This document shows, piece by piece, positions 4,505 through 6,239 of a DNA stretch of 6,239 nt. Source of the stretch: CAYIRQ01 sp964365905 (GTDB taxonomy: Bacteria; Patescibacteriota; Gracilibacteria; Peribacterales; Peribacteraceae). The stretch covers positions 1-6,239 of the forward strand of contig CAYIRQ010000081.1 of assembly GCA_964365905.1 (NCBI GenBank), read 5' to 3'. A program made the translations under genes and the position numbers. The notes under the pieces were generated by a model. It was not told where the DNA came from. It saw nothing but the letters and a program-made list of their open reading frames with translations, and searched no databases. Each line of letters begins with the position of its first letter. Position 1 is the stretch's first letter.

Positions 4505-6239
4505 TCACACAGATCGTCCATGACATTTTTTGTACTTGAGTCCGCTCCCGCACGGACAGGGGTCGTTGCGGCCCACTTTGGGGGCTTGCTTTGAAGATGT
4601 TCCTGAGGGGACGACGTGCTTCGTGGTTCGACTGGGCTCACCATGACGTACAGCGACGCCGCGCTCAGCATGACGTACTTGTGTTTTTTGGAGAGAAGCC
4701 CCCGCTCCCGTCTCCGTGAGCTCCGACTCAATGTCTTCAATGTTCGTTTGCAAATTCTCCTGCTCCGCTGCTGCTTGTGCGAGGAGAGCTGCCGGGGAGA
4801 ATTGTCGGACGTCGATCTGGAAGAGGGTGTGCACGATGGTCGTTTGAATGGTCGCAAGGAGCTGCTGCATCCTCCGGAAGCCCTGATCTTTATACTCGAT
4901 CAGAGGGTCGCGCTGCGCGTAGCCGCTGAACGCGACCTGCTCCCGCAGATGCGCCATCGTATCGATGTGATCCATCCAATGCGTATCGATGGAACGCAGG
5001 GTGACGACCCGCTCCGCCTGCCGCACCGCTTCCGGCTCCACGGTTTTGCACTTTGCTTCATAAAAACGCGCGCATGCTTCCGTGAGCGCCTTCTGCAGTT
5101 CTTCTGCGCTGCGAAACTTGGCAATCGTCTCTTTGGAGAAATTCTTTCCGAGCTCCGGATGCAGCGCCGCGATCCACTGAGAGAGCATCGAGGTATCCCA
5201 CTGCTCGGGATCGATGTCTGCTGCATGGAGAGAAGCGACAACCGCGACCTCATCTTCGATAAATTTCAGAATTTCCGCATGCAAATCATCTTTTGCTTCC
5301 CCCGCACCCGAACCCAACCCCGAACCCATGGATGAAATTTTCTCGAGCAACCTTTGCCTGCGTTTGTAAATAATCTCCCTGTGCTTATTCATGACGTCGT
5401 CGTACTGCACGACGTGTTTGCGGATATCGAAGTTATGACCTTCCACTTTCTTCTGCGCGTTCTCGATTGCACGGGAAACGATCGCATTTTCGAGTGGCAC
5501 GTCGTCCGGGACGTTCAATTTCTCCATCATTCCTTTCAGGCGATCTCCCCCGAAGAGACGCATGAGGTCGTCTTCCATAGAAACGAAGAACTGCGATTCA
5601 CCGGGGTCCCCCTGACGTCCGGAGCGGCCTCGGAGCTGGTTATCGATGCGGCGCGCTTCGTGCCGCTCCGTGCCGAGAATCGCAAGTCCGCCGAGGTTCG
5701 TCACCCCCGGACCAAGTTTAATGTCGGTTCCGCGGCCCGCCATATTGGTTGCAATCGTGACAACACCCTTTTGCCCTGCTTGCGCCACGATCTCCGCTTC
5801 CCTTTCGTGATGTTTCGCATTGAGGACGCTATGGGGAACCTTCATTTCCGTGAGGAGCGCGCTCATGGCTTCAGATTTTTCGATCGACGTTGTTCCCACG
5901 AGCACGGGTTGTCCTTTTGCGTTTTTCTCCTGCACGATCTTCGCGACCGCCTTGAACTTCGCGGGGACGGTGCGGTAGATCGCATCCGCTTTATCGGTAC
6001 GCACCATCGCGCGGTGCGTCGGAATCACAAACGTGCGCAGACGATAAATTTGCTCAAATTCTTCCTCCTCTGTCTTTGCGGTTCCCGTCATGCCCGCGAG
6101 TTTCCGGTAGAGCCGGAAGTAGTTCTGGAACGTGATCGTCGCGAGCGTCCGGCTTTCGCGCTGCACTTCCACCCTTCCTTTGCCTCGATTGCCTGATGGA
6201 GGCCGTGGCTGTATCTGCGACCGGGCATGAGACGACCCG
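4505..6239 (-). CDS. secA: Preprotein translocase ATPase SecA, C-terminal part, with a one-base frameshift
   Basis: SecA is the motor ATPase that pushes preproteins through SecYEG. About 577 codons are present, from near residue 320 of a usual 900 to the end; the 5' part lies beyond the right edge. Visible: LMPGRRYSHGLHQAIEAKEG, then VEVQRESRTLATITFQNYF, TGTAKTEEEEF, VLVGTTSIEKSE, VVTIATNMAGRGTDIKLG, ERHEARRIDNQLRGRSGRQG, the helical wing/scaffold QYDDVMNKHREIIYKRR, IDTHWMDHIDTMAHLREQ and YAQRDPLIEYKDQGFRRM. The C-terminal zinc-binding SEC-C tail is GRNDPCPCGSGLKYKKCHG, needed for SecB or lipid contact in known SecAs. The frame changes at 6172-6174: codons from 6237 to 6172 end in AKEG, but VEVQ continues one base back, as if GGGG had become GGG. 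Since secA is essential, a sequencing or assembly error is likeliest. The linker near 4605-4680 carries an unusual repeat-derived stretch. Confidence 0.95.
   Translation of the reverse strand, partial: GSSHARSQIQPRPPSGNRGKGRVEVQRESRTLATITFQNYFRLYRKLAGMTGTAKTEEEEFEQIYRLRTFVIPTHRAMVRTDKADAIYRTVPAKFKAVAKIVQEKNAKGQPVLVGTTSIEKSEAMSALLTEMKVPHSVLNAKHHEREAEIVAQAGQKGVVTIATNMAGRGTDIKLGPGVTNLGGLAILGTERHEARRIDNQLRGRSGRQGDPGESQFFVSMEDDLMRLFGGDRLKGMMEKLNVPDDVPLENAIVSRAIENAQKKVEGHNFDIRKHVVQYDDVMNKHREIIYKRRQRLLEKISSMGSGLGSGAGEAKDDLHAEILKFIEDEVAVVASLHAADIDPEQWDTSMLSQWIAALHPELGKNFSKETIAKFRSAEELQKALTEACARFYEAKCKTVEPEAVRQAERVVTLRSIDTHWMDHIDTMAHLREQVAFSGYAQRDPLIEYKDQGFRRMQQLLATIQTTIVHTLFQIDVRQFSPAALLAQAAAEQENLQTNIEDIESELTETGAGASLQKTQVRHAERGVAVRHGEPSRTTKHVVPSGTSSKQAPKVGRNDPCPCGSGLKYKKCHGRSV
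4636..4678. repeat. Tandem 16-bp units inside the SecA C-terminal linker
   Basis: GCTCACCATGACGTAC (4636-4651) and GCTCAGCATGACGTAC (4663-4678) match at 15 of 16 bases and lie 27 bp apart, so they remain in frame and encode VRHGE and VRHAE. Together with the flanking GGTTCGACTGG this resembles, from memory, short dispersed repeats (TTCGACT..GCTCA.CATGACG) found in many environmental bacterial genomes. They appear to have inserted in a tolerant, disordered linker between the helical scaffold and the zinc tail. Confidence 0.55.

Noticed and set aside
4616..5335. Plus-strand open frame of 239 codons opposite secA
   Set aside because: Also a shadow of SecA, rich in Arg and Leu, without motifs or a ribosome site.
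5354..6196. Plus-strand open frame of 280 codons opposite secA
   Set aside because: It mirrors SecA codons; the product has runs such as LHDVFADIEVMTFHF typical of antisense translation and no recognisable domain.
1..6239. CRISPR array, tRNA or rRNA genes
   Set aside because: No regularly spaced short repeats and no tRNA-like arms with T-loop signature were seen; the direct repeats present occur only twice each.

Overview
All genes that I can support in this window read on the minus strand, right to left. The window joins a housekeeping block (the C-terminal two thirds of secA plus two small companion genes) to an accessory block. The accessory block holds an OLD-like ATPase/nuclease, the first 99 codons of a DNA methyltransferase, and a strip of broken, duplicated gene ends. 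The source is a bacterium using TGA as stop (secA and both companions end in TGA), with moderately high GC in the housekeeping part and a short, very AT-rich spacer before the methyltransferase. None of the visible starts has a strong Shine-Dalgarno at normal spacing. The taxon is not certain. The SecA style and the dispersed-repeat-like insert in its C-terminal linker would fit an environmental candidate-phylum genome (a Patescibacteria/Peribacteria-type lineage is my guess), but this is weak.

Right part (4041-6239): secA enters from beyond the right edge and ends at 4505. It is broken by an apparent one-base deletion in a G run at 6172-6174. A strong hairpin lies just after its stop. Next comes a 113-residue protein with an SH3/KOW-like end, overlapping by ATGA a 400-residue protein with an N-terminal SWIM/SEC-C-associated domain, its own SEC-C zinc motif and HEAT-like helical repeats. 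SecA and this neighbour therefore carry near-identical zinc signatures.

Middle part (2232-2841): about 600 bases of gene debris. An 83-bp segment encoding a protein tail (DNEKRDELLQ.V.VVD.FGN.TMKV) is present twice. Between the copies lies an unidentified in-frame fragment and a 71-bp sequence that recurs, with 66 of 71 bases identical, immediately upstream of and including the start codon of the methyltransferase at 298. In the middle part this leader is joined to ATG plus only a few codons and then the tail, as if a second gene had lost its interior.

Left part (1-2231): a 551-residue ABC-type ATPase with a C-terminal TOPRIM-like nuclease region (OLD/GajA-like), then a 255-bp gap with several AT-rich dyads, then the start of an adenine-type DNA methyltransferase similar to those of type III-like restriction systems. 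The likely reading is a defence island inserted next to the secA cluster, with evidence of local duplication and decay. The functional partner of the methyltransferase would be expected beyond the left edge.
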